Source: Oceanobacter sp. 1_MG-2023 (GTDB lineage: Bacteria > Pseudomonadota > Gammaproteobacteria > Pseudomonadales > Oceanobacteraceae). Taken from it: a DNA stretch of 64,000 nucleotides. The first letter of the stretch is position 1. Every line of letters starts with the position of its first letter. The stretch lies in the NCBI RefSeq assembly GCF_030689025.1, contig NZ_JAUYWA010000017.1, positions 1 to 64,000 on the forward strand. Reading direction: 5' to 3'. A program made the position numbers and the translations under genes. The notes under the pieces are model-generated. The model was not told where the DNA came from. It ran no database searches and saw only the letters and a list, made by a program, of their open reading frames with translations. This document shows, in pieces, positions 8,157 to 17,015 of this stretch.

Positions 8157-8810
8157 TTATCGGTAAAGTTGGTGTTGAGTGAGATAGTCCAGTACAGGGT
8201 CTGGAGTAAGGAACCGGACATTCTCGCCTTCGGCAATGCCTCGACGCAAGCCCGATGCTGAAATATCCAGCCCGGGCCAGGCCTGTTGGCAGATACGACC
8301 TGCAGGACTGGCTAACAGGTCAGTAATGGAAGCCTGTCGTGCCAGCCACTGTTGTTGTTGCCATGGGGCAACGGGCTGGCGTTCTCCGGGACGACTGATG
8401 ACCATCAGATTGGCGAGATCAAGGATGTCGTCACAGCGGTGCCAGCGGTCAAAACTGAGCCAGGCATCGGTGCCCATTGCCCAGGTAAAACTGATGGCCG
8501 GGTAAAGGGTACGCAGCCATTCCAGGGTAATGACACTGTAGCTGCATTCCGGGCGTTGTAATTCAATATCGCTGACTTCGACACCATCCAGGTCGCTGGT
8601 AGCGAGGTTCAGCATGGCCAGGCGCTGGCTTGATGACGCCCGGGGGGACGGCCGGTGTGGCGGAATACGGTTAGGCATCAGCAGCACCCGCTCAAAACCG
8701 GCGTCGCGTAATTGCAAGGCGATACGCAAGTGACCGATATGAACCGGGTCAAAGGTACCGCCCAGAATGGCCCAGGGAGCAGCCCGTGCAGCTGCCACGG
8801 TTGAGCTCAT
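8157..8810 (-). CDS. nadD: Nicotinate-nucleotide adenylyltransferase
   Basis: Transfers AMP from ATP to nicotinate mononucleotide to form deamido-NAD in NAD synthesis. The nucleotidyltransferase signature GGTFDPVHIGH is near the N-terminus (about residues 18-28), with the second block SDLDGVEVSDIELQRP and the C-terminal ISASGLRR motif (ISxTxxR class). Length 217 aa is normal. The start codon overlaps the proA stop (TAATG), so the two are likely coupled. Confidence 0.95.
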   Translation of the reverse strand: MSSTVAAARAAPWAILGGTFDPVHIGHLRIALQLRDAGFERVLLMPNRIPPHRPSPRASSSQRLAMLNLATSDLDGVEVSDIELQRPECSYSVITLEWLRTLYPAISFTWAMGTDAWLSFDRWHRCDDILDLANLMVISRPGERQPVAPWQQQQWLARQASITDLLASPAGRICQQAWPGLDISASGLRRGIAEGENVRFLTPDPVLDYLTQHQLYR

Positions 8811-10066
8811 TATTTGCGTACTTCGCCGTTACCAAACACAACGTATTTCTGTGAGGTCAGACCATCCAGTCCGACCGGGCCACGGGCATGAATCTTGTCG
8901 GTAGAGATACCGATTTCTGCTCCCAGGCCGTATTCAAAGCCGTCGGCAAAACGGGTTGAGGCATTGATCATCACCGAGCTGGAATCGACTTCGGTGAGGA
9001 ACTGGCGCGCCAGGGTGTAGTTCTCGGTGACAATACTGTCGGTATGGTGCGAACCGTGGCGATTGATATGTTCAATGGCAGCCTCAATGCTGTCGACTAT
9101 CTTGATTGACAGAATCGGTGCCAGGTACTCGGTATCCCAGTCTGCAGCGGTGGCGGCTGTTATGCCATGAAGAATATCGCGGCTGCGGTCGCAGCCACGT
9201 AATTCAACGTCCAGGGCAGTGTAGGCTTCTCCCAGCGCTGGCAGTAACTCATTGGCGACATCCTGATGCACCAACAGGGTTTCCATGGTGTTGCAGGTGC
9301 CGTAACGGTGGGTTTTGGCATTAACGGCGATATTCAGTGCCTTGGTCTGGTCGGCAAAGCGATCCAGATACACATGGCAGATGCCGTCGAGGTGTTTGAT
9401 AACCGGGACCCTGGCGTCCTTGCTGACGCGTTCAATCAGCCCTTTGCCACCACGAGGTACAATAACGTCGACAAATTCTGGCAGGGTGATCAAGTGGCCA
9501 ACGGCGGCACGGTCGGTGGTTTCCACTACCTGCACGGCGGTTTCAGGTAATCCGGCAGCGGCCAAACCGGTGCGAATACAGGTTGCCAGCATCTGGTTGC
9601 TGGCAATGGACTCCGAGCCACCCCGTAAAATGGTGGCATTGCCGGACTTGAGACACAGGCTGGCGGCTTCGATGGTTACGTTCGGGCGGCTTTCGTAAAT
9701 AATGCCGATGACACCCAGAGGCACACGCATCTTGCCAACCTGAATGCCGCTGGGGCGGTATTTCATATCGGTGATCTCACCCACCGGGTCTGGCAGGGTG
9801 GCGACCTGATGCAGGCCTTCAATCATGGTGTCAATACGGGCGTCGGTCAGTTCCAGGCGATCGAGCAGGGCAGCATCCAGGCCTTTGGCCCGACCGTTTT
9901 CAAGGTCGGTGGCATTGGCTTGATAGAGGTCGCTACGTTGCTGGCTGATGGCATCGGCGATGGCCAGCAAGGCTTTGTTTTTGTCCTGGGTTGAGGCTCT
10001 GGCCATGGCTGTTGCAGCAGCACGTGCCTGTTGGCCCAGCGTTATCATGTATTGGTTTACATCCAT
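8810..10066 (-). CDS. proA: Gamma-glutamyl phosphate reductase
   Basis: Reduces gamma-glutamyl phosphate to glutamate semialdehyde with NADPH, the second step of proline synthesis. It is an aldehyde-dehydrogenase-fold enzyme. The catalytic cysteine is Cys258 in [14 protein letters not shown]; the cofactor-binding Rossmann region includes VIYESRPNV-type [15 protein letters not shown]. Length 418 aa matches the family. It is the first gene of the long minus-strand operon leading to rlpA and is divergent from the GGDEF-like gene across a 175-base gap. Confidence 0.97.
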   Translation of the reverse strand: MDVNQYMITLGQQARAAATAMARASTQDKNKALLAIADAISQQRSDLYQANATDLENGRAKGLDAALLDRLELTDARIDTMIEGLHQVATLPDPVGEITDMKYRPSGIQVGKMRVPLGVIGIIYESRPNVTIEAASLCLKSGNATILRGGSESIASNQMLATCIRTGLAAAGLPETAVQVVETTDRAAVGHLITLPEFVDVIVPRGGKGLIERVSKDARVPVIKHLDGICHVYLDRFADQTKALNIAVNAKTHRYGTCNTMETLLVHQDVANELLPALGEAYTALDVELRGCDRSRDILHGITAATAADWDTEYLAPILSIKIVDSIEAAIEHINRHGSHHTDSIVTENYTLARQFLTEVDSSSVMINASTRFADGFEYGLGAEIGISTDKIHARGPVGLDGLTSQKYVVFGNGEVRK

Positions 10067-10241
10067 CGATTACACCCGATCGGTCGGAAACAGATAAAGT
10101 TGGCTAGTATACACTACCCACCTGCGGATTAACCCGGTAATTACGTTCGGGGGCAGGGTATTGCGGTTACCTGGCACCGGGTGATGCGGCGTTTTCCTGT
10201 CAAGGTACTGGCCGACGAATTCCAATGACAAAGGCTTTCTG

Positions 10242-11177
10242 ATGCTCACAGGCAAGAACAATACGTATTTTTTACGACAGCAAGAGTTACGGCTGACGGC
10301 TTTCTATTGTCTGCTGATGGCCGTATGCCTGGCGGCGCTGTCCTGGATTGATTGGCGACACCAACATGTTGGAGAGACGATTGCCACTTTATTGCTCGGT
10401 TGCCTGCTGAGTATTTATGCCCGTTATCTGCTGTTGCACGACAAACCCTATCGACGTCGCTGGCCTGAATGGTTGGTCGTGACACTACTGGTGCTGATGG
10501 CCTTGCGGGAGATGACCATTGGCCTGGACACCGTACATATTGGTTTCTGGGTGCCGTTCTATCTGGTGTTTGCGTTTCGATGGCAGTATGCCATTTGGAT
10601 GATGCTGGCTTTTTCGGTGTTATTTCTGTGTCTGGCCGCCTGTTTGGATATCCTGTTGCGAGCACAGGTTATAACAACCTATACCGTGAGTGTGGCGGTC
10701 GCCGCTGCAATTGGCTGGATGAATGAATCCGGTACTATCCGGTTGCGCGAAGAAGTCGGGGCGGATCCACGTACCGGTGCCTATCGGGAGGATCAACTGC
10801 TGATCGATCTGGCCCGTGAAATCCCCCGCGCGGATCGTCATTCATCCCGGCTGCTGTTGGCCCTGGTGCTGGTGCCGGGTACTTGGCGTCAACTGGGGAA
10901 TGAGGCGTTTGAAGATCGTATCCAACAACTGGGAACGCATTTGCAACAGGGGGTACAGCCTTTTCATATGTTGTATCGATTGGAATCGGATGATTTTCTG
11001 GTGTTGATGCCTTATGGCACTACGGATGACTTCCGCTTGATCGAACAGCAACTGGACCCTGTTGCCAGGGCGGGTGAGCAGCCTCTGGATATTGTCGCTA
11101 TTCATTATCAGCCAGACGACGATGTGGACAGCTTGGTCGTACGGATCAGGGAGGCTTGTCATGATGATCATGCTTGA
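10242..11177 (+). CDS. Membrane protein with degenerate GGDEF domain (1 of 2)
   Basis: 311 aa. Residues ~18-160 hold about five hydrophobic helices. The remainder resembles a diguanylate cyclase domain: DPRTGAYREDQL replaces the usual D-x-LTGLxNR opening, and YRLESDDFLVLMP aligns with the RxGGDEFxxLLP strand. The signature GGDEF is therefore ESDDF (residues 248-252), with both glycines lost, so cyclic-di-GMP synthesis is not expected. It may act as a membrane sensor or partner scaffold. It overlaps the next gene, a paralogue with a different degenerate signature, by 17 bases. Family assignment is from pattern only. Confidence 0.65.
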   Translation: MLTGKNNTYFLRQQELRLTAFYCLLMAVCLAALSWIDWRHQHVGETIATLLLGCLLSIYARYLLLHDKPYRRRWPEWLVVTLLVLMALREMTIGLDTVHIGFWVPFYLVFAFRWQYAIWMMLAFSVLFLCLAACLDILLRAQVITTYTVSVAVAAAIGWMNESGTIRLREEVGADPRTGAYREDQLLIDLAREIPRADRHSSRLLLALVLVPGTWRQLGNEAFEDRIQQLGTHLQQGVQPFHMLYRLESDDFLVLMPYGTTDDFRLIEQQLDPVARAGEQPLDIVAIHYQPDDDVDSLVVRIREACHDDHA

Positions 11178-12141
11178 TAATCACCATCGTGGCCCGGTGT
11201 TGCGGTCGGGCTTGTTTGTCTTGACGGCACTGCTGATGAGCTGGGTGGTATGGGAGCAGTTCCAGCTGGGTCTGTACGATACCGTGCTGATGAGTTTCTG
11301 TGTGATTCCGATGCTCTTGCTGGCGGCGGCGATTATCTGGCTGCGGCGGGATTGCAGCCATCATGATTGGCTGGCGCTGCCGGTACTGGTGCTGGTAGTG
11401 GCACCCGGTTTTATCCAGATCGAACCCAGCATGGCGTTATCTCTGAACTATCTGTTGATGATGCCGTTTCTCAGCTATTTTTGCCTGCGTCGTACCCTCA
11501 GCCATATTTATAACATCGGTATGATTCTCGCCCTCTGGTGGACTGTCATGATGGCTGCGGATGTGCTGGTGGCAACCCGGGCAGCACTGGTTTACACCAT
11601 GGTGGCGGCGTCGGTTGCCTGTTATGGCTTGTTGATCCAGCACCGCTTGCTGATGGTGGCTTCACTGACATTAAATGATGGTGAATCCGGGGCCTATAAT
11701 GCCGGTCATTTTTCGCTGGTAGCGGAGCGGGAAGTGGCTCGCAGCGAGCGTGCCAAGCGGCCATTGGCGCTGATTGGTTTCAGTATTGAAGATTTTTCCC
11801 AGTTGTGTGACTTGCATGGACAGCACGCCGTCAGCCAGTTTTTGCCGCAGTTTGTTGAAGGGATTCGTAATGAAGTGCGGGCCGGGGATGAGATTTTCCG
11901 TATCCGGGATGAGCTGTTTATCTTGTTACTGCCAGACTGTGCGGAAGATGGTGCTATCGTCCTGATGGAACGTATGCGTCGACAGATGGAGCGGCAGCCG
12001 TGGCCAATACTGGGTGAGGTATCCTTGCTGACCACCACCGTGGCATTGGTGGCCGGGGATACGTGCCAGGACGTTGAGCGGCGTTTGCTCGCTCGCCTGG
12101 CCAAGCAGAAGCGCGCCAGCCTGCAGGCGGCCGCTTTCTGA
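11161..12141 (+). CDS. Membrane protein with degenerate GGDEF domain (2 of 2)
   Basis: 326 aa with the same plan as its upstream neighbour: about five membrane helices (residues ~15-170) and a GGDEF-like C-terminal domain opening with SGAYNAGHFSLVAEREVARS. The signature strand reads FRIRDELFILLLP, so GGDE is replaced by RDEL (249-252) and catalysis is not expected. A polar helix (REVARSERAKRPLALIGFSI) resembles the GGDEF alpha-1 region, and LLARLAKQKRASL resembles its end. The start at the ATG pair is preferred to an upstream in-frame ATG because GGGAGG lies seven bases before it. The 17-base overlap with the first gene implies co-translation and possibly a heteromer. Confidence 0.65.
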   Translation: MMIMLDNHHRGPVLRSGLFVLTALLMSWVVWEQFQLGLYDTVLMSFCVIPMLLLAAAIIWLRRDCSHHDWLALPVLVLVVAPGFIQIEPSMALSLNYLLMMPFLSYFCLRRTLSHIYNIGMILALWWTVMMAADVLVATRAALVYTMVAASVACYGLLIQHRLLMVASLTLNDGESGAYNAGHFSLVAEREVARSERAKRPLALIGFSIEDFSQLCDLHGQHAVSQFLPQFVEGIRNEVRAGDEIFRIRDELFILLLPDCAEDGAIVLMERMRRQMERQPWPILGEVSLLTTTVALVAGDTCQDVERRLLARLAKQKRASLQAAAF

Positions 12142-12185
12142 ACCCCGCCAAGCGGCTGGCTGGGTTGGCCTGGGGTCAGGGCTGA

Positions 12186-12431
12186 TTATTTACCCGGGCG
12201 GTTTTCCAGATAGCGGATGGTTTTGTTGGCTTCGTTGAGCTGATAGCTGAGATCTGCCGCCTGTTGCCGTAATGTCTTGGCTGCTTCCTGTTCTTGCTGA
12301 TGCTGACTGAGCAGTTCCGTCAGACTGGTTTCAGCGTCTTTTACCTGTTGCTGCCAGCGACGACTGAGCCAAAAACCTACTCCTCCGCCGCCAATGATAA
12401 ATCCGGCCAGCAGCGCCAATACGATCAGCAT
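12186..12431 (-). CDS. Small membrane-anchored coiled-coil protein
   Basis: 81 aa: an N-terminal helix rich in glycine (LALLAGFIIGGGGVGFWLS), then a charged, Gln/Glu-rich segment (residues ~25-75) that should form a coiled coil. The layout resembles YhcB/ZapG-type (DUF1043) proteins but the sequence is shorter, and I do not assign it to that family. Start chosen because AGGAGA lies seven bases upstream; the frame remains open further upstream but without a ribosome-binding site. It converges with the GGDEF-like pair (44-base gap) and is divergent from the DUF3549 gene. Confidence 0.6.
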   Translation of the reverse strand: MLIVLALLAGFIIGGGGVGFWLSRRWQQQVKDAETSLTELLSQHQQEQEAAKTLRQQAADLSYQLNEANKTIRYLENRPGK

Positions 12432-12611
12432 ACCTTGTCTCCTGTGAGTGCCTGTGCAATGGCTGGCTATCATACCTGCTTGTTGTGAGTGTCGCAGAAG
12501 GATCTGCTGCCAGCACGGCAAGATCCTGCCATTTGCCTCACCATGACAACCGGCCATTCGGCAGAATCTGCTACACTGGCGACCGTTTTTGCATTTTTTA
12601 GAGGACAACGA

Positions 12612-13634
12612 GTGACCATTACTGATCTGGTAAGCCAGCGCGGCGCTAGCCTGCGTGTATTTGATATGGGCCGCCGTATTCAACCACTGGACACTGCGCT
12701 GTTTGAAGAAATTGAGCAGCAGAGGCGCAGTTATCCGGTGCCGTATCTCAAGCATGCCTGGCTGGCATTATTGAGCTGGCACCCTGAGCAACCGGGGCAG
12801 CATGCTATCTGGTTCCTGAAACTGCCGCTGGATGAACAAAACCTGCTGGATGCGCCGGCCCGTGATGGCTTTGTCCGTTATATCGCCCAGCGTCTGGCCG
12901 CCGGGGACAGCAGCAATGATAAAGGTGAAGCACCGTTCAGCTTCAAGCCGGATGCCCATCGAATGGCGTATTTTCATGCGCTGGCCGCGCGCGAGCTGGG
13001 GGCACCGGACAGTCGCTTTTACGCCACTACCCGGGGTTATCTGGCCGGAGATATGGGCTGGGAAAACTGGCAACAACTGGGCTTGCAGGGGCTGGCTGAA
13101 GTCGTTGCCGGTTATCAGCAAGACAATAACCAGGCGTTGCTGACGCGGGCTCTGCCATACCTGCCCAAGGTGCCGTTGAATGTGATACTCGGGTTTATGG
13201 AAAATATTTCGCCAGGGCAGGTGTTGACCAGTGCGGTCAATGACCGGCTTGCCAGTGTGATTGCCGCAGAACCGGATGCCAATGATCTCGCCGCGTTTGC
13301 CCGGGCACTGTCTCACAGCGAAAATATTGAACAACGCCGACTGTTGCTACACGCGCTGCTGGCGCATCCCGCTGCCCGTTCTGTCGAGGTGCTGGCGGCG
13401 GTTTCCAGCCGTTGCTGGGCAGACCTGGAAGGGGAATTGCTGCTGGCGTTTCTGGAAACCCTGGCCGTTAATGAACAAGGGCAGGACACGTTTAACGCGC
13501 TGGTGGGGGATATGATGACCCTGCCCGGTATGCGGCAGCGGATGATGGCGGCTTTTTCATCGGATCAACACAGTCCGTCACTGGATCAGGGGATTACCCG
13601 TCTGTTAGGGATGGTCAGAGGACAAGCTCAATGA
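12612..13634 (+). CDS. DUF3549 family protein
   Basis: 340-aa soluble protein resembling the DUF3549 family of Pseudomonas and relatives; function unknown. The sequence has no signal peptide. It is rich in helices, and its C-terminal half (about 200-330) looks like stacked helical repeats (LAAFARALSHSENIEQRRLL, LLLAFLETLAVNEQGQ). The GTG start, with AGAGGA eight bases upstream, is preferred because codons upstream of it are not protein-like. It overlaps the ychJ-like gene by four bases, so the two are probably co-translated. Confidence 0.75.
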   Translation: MTITDLVSQRGASLRVFDMGRRIQPLDTALFEEIEQQRRSYPVPYLKHAWLALLSWHPEQPGQHAIWFLKLPLDEQNLLDAPARDGFVRYIAQRLAAGDSSNDKGEAPFSFKPDAHRMAYFHALAARELGAPDSRFYATTRGYLAGDMGWENWQQLGLQGLAEVVAGYQQDNNQALLTRALPYLPKVPLNVILGFMENISPGQVLTSAVNDRLASVIAAEPDANDLAAFARALSHSENIEQRRLLLHALLAHPAARSVEVLAAVSSRCWADLEGELLLAFLETLAVNEQGQDTFNALVGDMMTLPGMRQRMMAAFSSDQHSPSLDQGITRLLGMVRGQAQ

Positions 13635-14098
13635 CGCCGGATTCTCCCTGCCCTTGTGGCCGCATGTTGGCAGCATCTTCGGTGGTGAATTATGGCGACT
13701 GCTGCCAGCCATTACATCTGGGGCAGCCAGCCGCCAGCGCAGAAGCGTTGATGCGATCGCGTTACAGTGCGTTTGTGCTGGAGCTGGAAGATTATCTGCA
13801 GGCCAGCTGGCATCCAGACACCCGGCCAGACGGCCCGGTATGTGAAGCCTCCATGCGCTGGTACGGGCTGGACATTGAGAGCGCCGATGAGCTGGGTGAT
13901 CCGGCGACGGTGTGTTTTACCGCGACCTTTCGCGCGTATGGCCGCTGGCAAACGCTGCATGAATGCTCACGCTTTGTTAAACAGGGTGAGCACTGGCGTT
14001 ATTACGATGGCGAGGCCGAGTGGCAGCAATTGCAGCCGGGCCGTAATGACCCTTGCCCTTGTGGATCAGGGAAAAAATTCAAAAAATGTTGTGCCTGA
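13631..14098 (+). CDS. ychJ: YchJ family SEC-C motif protein
   Basis: 155-aa protein with a zinc-binding SEC-C motif at each end: CPCGRML at the N-terminus, and PGRNDPCPCGSGKKFKKCC at the C-terminus as in SecA. Between them is the UPF0225 domain (ALMRSRYSAFVLELEDYLQASWHPDTRP). Function is not established in the family; metal binding and a folding or nucleic-acid role have been suggested. It directly follows the DUF3549 gene. Confidence 0.9.
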   Translation: MTPDSPCPCGRMLAASSVVNYGDCCQPLHLGQPAASAEALMRSRYSAFVLELEDYLQASWHPDTRPDGPVCEASMRWYGLDIESADELGDPATVCFTATFRAYGRWQTLHECSRFVKQGEHWRYYDGEAEWQQLQPGRNDPCPCGSGKKFKKCCA

Positions 14099-14135
14099 AG
14101 CGAAGCACCTTGACCTCGGCGGGGAGCTTGGCAAC

Positions 14136-14432
14136 TCAGTCCCTTTGCCTGCCCTGGCTGGGGCCTTTCAGCACCATGCCGACGGTCATGGCCAGTGCTC
14201 CTGCGGTCGCAATCAGCAGGCTGATATTGATGATCAGGGTGTGGCGGGCGTAATACGTCGTGATGGGTTCGGCGCTGGCAATACAGCTGCCAAGCTCGGG
14301 TGAATAAGTCAGCCCTTGCTGCTGGCACTCGGTAATGGCGGACAAGTCCAGTCCATAGACAATCAGCAGTGCAACGGCAGGCAGCACACAGAGCAGAGTG
14401 CCATAGCGAAGCAGTCCGGTTGGGTTAAACAT
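14136..14432 (-). CDS. Hypothetical two-helix membrane protein
   Basis: 98 aa, not recognised. Two hydrophobic helices (about residues 9-28 and 66-88) flank a ~35-residue loop with two cysteines (Cys36 and Cys50) that would be periplasmic if the N-terminus is inside, where they could form a disulfide. GAGGAA ten bases before the ATG supports the start. It is divergent from the following secreted hypothetical, with only 18 bases between start codons. Confidence 0.5.
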   Translation of the reverse strand: MFNPTGLLRYGTLLCVLPAVALLIVYGLDLSAITECQQQGLTYSPELGSCIASAEPITTYYARHTLIINISLLIATAGALAMTVGMVLKGPSQGRQRD

Positions 14433-14450
14433 AAAGGCGTATTTCCTCGA

Positions 14451-15353
14451 ATGAGTGTTCAGTATCAGGGATGGCCGCCCGGATTCTCTGGCGGTATATG
14501 GGTTCTTTGTTTGTCAGTCGCAGTGTTATGGGGATTGACCGGCGGCAGTCCGTCAGTACAGGCCAAGCCGGTGGGCTCTGCGGCTGTTTCCACCGACCAG
14601 AATGAGGAAACGGCTGCCAGCGCGGCATTGGCGGCGATCCGACAGGATCTGGCTGCCGGGCGATTATCTCAGCCTGCGGTCTGGAACGCCATGGTACGTA
14701 TCGATGAATTTCGTCGCCTCTGGCCCACCAATATGGCGGTGGTGCCACTGGCCTATCAATGGGCTGCCGCCTATCAGCAACAGGTTGAGGATTGGTTGGC
14801 TCAGGGAGAGCTGGCGGCGGCGGCGATGGCACTTGAGCAGCTATGGACGCTGGTGCCACTCAGTAACGGCCTGGACCGGTTACAGCACCGGCTGGACCGG
14901 GCACTGTTACTGCAAGGACAAACCCCTCCGGCGTTTATGGCCCCCGGTTATCCGCTGTCAACGGTTGGCGAAGAGGAAACCCCGGTGGTGGTACGTCTGG
15001 ATTATCGTCCGTTGGGTATGGCAGTGCATGATGAATTTCGCAGCCATTATGAAGACAATTCCCCGCCATTGGCCGAGTTTCTGCTGGATGCGAATCTGGT
15101 TGAACTGCGTGACCAGTCGATCCAGACGTTAATGGCTCCGCTGTGTCAGGCGATTGTTGATAATCAGGCATCGGTGATCGTGCATGCTGAAGATCGGGTC
15201 GATTATCGTTGGCTGACGGTCAGAATAACCCTGTGTGTTCGCCGCATTAACGAGCATTTTCGTTTACGGCACAGTTATCAACAACAGGATGGCGCTCCCA
15301 TGATTTCCTTGCACCCTGCGCGGACAGCCTCTCTGTTACCCGCTCCGGAGTGA
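14451..15353 (+). CDS. Hypothetical exported protein, 300 aa
   Basis: Not recognised. A hydrophobic stretch (about residues 16-32) followed by SVQAKP looks like a Sec signal peptide with cleavage after SVQA. The mature part is Ala/Leu-rich and helical (residues 45-140), then more beta-like with a proline-rich joint (TPPAFMAPGYPLS). It has no good Shine-Dalgarno; an in-frame ATG at 14316 would add 45 residues that are not protein-like, so the later ATG is used. It ends 122 bases before the convergent alkaline phosphatase gene. Confidence 0.5.
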   Translation: MSVQYQGWPPGFSGGIWVLCLSVAVLWGLTGGSPSVQAKPVGSAAVSTDQNEETAASAALAAIRQDLAAGRLSQPAVWNAMVRIDEFRRLWPTNMAVVPLAYQWAAAYQQQVEDWLAQGELAAAAMALEQLWTLVPLSNGLDRLQHRLDRALLLQGQTPPAFMAPGYPLSTVGEEETPVVVRLDYRPLGMAVHDEFRSHYEDNSPPLAEFLLDANLVELRDQSIQTLMAPLCQAIVDNQASVIVHAEDRVDYRWLTVRITLCVRRINEHFRLRHSYQQQDGAPMISLHPARTASLLPAPE

Positions 15354-15475
15354 GTTGTGACTTGACCAACCGAATTGGCCAACAGCAGGCGCGACGGCGA
15401 GTCGGCGACACCCAAGCCGTCGGCGACCCGTGTACGATCACCGACGTATCCCTATCCCTATTGTTATCCCAGTCG

Positions 15476-17014
15476 CTATCGTCCTGTTGCGGTATCGACG
15501 GTCAGGGCATGACGCATCAAGTGAAACAGCCAGTGTTGTTCCATGGTGCCACCCAGCAGGTGGGACCAGGGGCCAGCCCCGTAGACGGCGACGTCTTCGC
15601 CGCCATGGGTTTCTGAGTACATGGGTATCAACGCTTGCTGACGATAGTCTGGTGATTCAGCTTCGTCGGCGCTGATGGCCGGACGCGGCATGGCGACAGC
15701 GCCGGGGCCATTACGATAATTCATCGATGTGTAGTGTTCGCCATCCGCCAGACGATCAGGCTCTGGTGCCGGGTGGCCGTGATCATCATTGCCCGTTACC
15801 AGTGCTGTCATCGGGTTGCCGCGGGTCGGATAGCCTGCCAGAGTCAGTGTATGGCTATGGTCGGCGGTGACCAGCAGCAGGGTATTTTCGAGATCAACAG
15901 ACTGCAGCAGCCAGTCAACCGTTTGGTGTAATTCCTCGGTTTCTTTCAGGGCGCGATAGCCATTGCCTTCATGGTGGGCGTGGTCGATGCGGCCTGCTTC
16001 AATCACCAGTACGTAACCTTCCTCGTTGTGTGACAGGCGTTGCACGGCGGCCTGGGTCATATCCAGCAAACCGGGAGTTTGGGTATCGCGATCGTCAACG
16101 TATGGCAGGTGTGAGGGAGAAAACAGCCCCAGCCACTGGCCGTGACTCAAATCGGCGGTTTGCAAGGCGTCCCGGTTGGTGAGCAAGTGATGATCCGGGC
16201 GCTGCTGCCAATCGTCCGTGAGGTTGCCGGACTGACGAGCACCGCCAGTGGCAGTGGTGTTAAATTGCGCCAGACCACCACCAAGAGCAATATCGAGATC
16301 GCTGTTGACCAGTTGGGTGGCAATGTCCTGACAGCCGGAGGTGCGGGCTTCGTCAGTCAGCTGGCTGTCGTTTTCCCAGTTGCGATCGACACTGTGGGCA
16401 TACGTTGCCGCCGGGGTGGCGTGGGTCAGGCGGGTGGTGGAGACCACACCGGTACCCTTGCCTTGCGCTTGTGCCAGATCCATCAGTGTGTCGAGCGTCT
16501 GGCCTGCACCGCTGGCACAGTCTCCCCGGGTGACGCCAGGGCCGACGGACAGTACTCCGGCGCGGGTTTTTGTGCCCGTGAGCAGGGCTGTAATCGTGCC
16601 TGCCGAGTCCGGTGTTTGCAGGTCGGTGTTGTAGGTTTTGACCAGGGCTGAATAGGGCAGGGTTTCGAAGCTCATGGCAAAGTCTTCGCCGTTAAGACCA
16701 AGTTGTTGGCCGCTGAAGATGCGCCCGGCCGTTAACGTGGTGATTCCCATGCCGTCACCAATGACCAGCACCAGGTTTTTGGCTCGGTGTTGATTGTCTG
16801 GCTGTTGTTGGCGCTGGTCGGCTTGTTGTTGCCCTAGGGCATACCAGTCACTGCTGCTGACCGGGCCGGGGATCAATACCTTGGTGGTGTGTTGTGGCTG
16901 GCTGTCGCTGACCGGATCGGTACTGCTGTCATGGGTCGCGCAGCTGGCCAGTGCCATGGCACTCAGGGTGGTGGTGAGCTGTGCGGCACGTTTGAGTGGG
17001 GTCATAACGGTCAT
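15476..17014 (-). CDS. Alkaline phosphatase, predicted outer-membrane lipoprotein
   Basis: PhoA-superfamily phosphomonoesterase (PF00245 type) releasing phosphate from organic esters. The nucleophile is Ser137 in TPDSAGTITALLTG. Metal ligands are visible in VIGDGMGITTLTAGR, EAGRIDHAHHEGN and TADHSHT. The N-terminus carries a lipobox (MALASC, Cys25) with Ala at +2, predicting outer-membrane anchoring, unlike the paralogue upstream. The gene starts one base after that paralogue stops (TGA-T-ATG), with GGAGG nine bases before the ATG. Length 512 aa. The duplication and split localisation are seen in the sequence; phosphate control is not demonstrated. Confidence 0.9.
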   Translation of the reverse strand: MTVMTPLKRAAQLTTTLSAMALASCATHDSSTDPVSDSQPQHTTKVLIPGPVSSSDWYALGQQQADQRQQQPDNQHRAKNLVLVIGDGMGITTLTAGRIFSGQQLGLNGEDFAMSFETLPYSALVKTYNTDLQTPDSAGTITALLTGTKTRAGVLSVGPGVTRGDCASGAGQTLDTLMDLAQAQGKGTGVVSTTRLTHATPAATYAHSVDRNWENDSQLTDEARTSGCQDIATQLVNSDLDIALGGGLAQFNTTATGGARQSGNLTDDWQQRPDHHLLTNRDALQTADLSHGQWLGLFSPSHLPYVDDRDTQTPGLLDMTQAAVQRLSHNEEGYVLVIEAGRIDHAHHEGNGYRALKETEELHQTVDWLLQSVDLENTLLLVTADHSHTLTLAGYPTRGNPMTALVTGNDDHGHPAPEPDRLADGEHYTSMNYRNGPGAVAMPRPAISADEAESPDYRQQALIPMYSETHGGEDVAVYGAGPWSHLLGGTMEQHWLFHLMRHALTVDTATGR

Positions 17015-17015
17015 A

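Noticed and set aside
12432-12755. N-terminal extension of the small coiled-coil membrane protein (frame open to 12755)
   Set aside because: The extension has no ribosome-binding site or protein character; AGGAGA correctly positions the shorter start.
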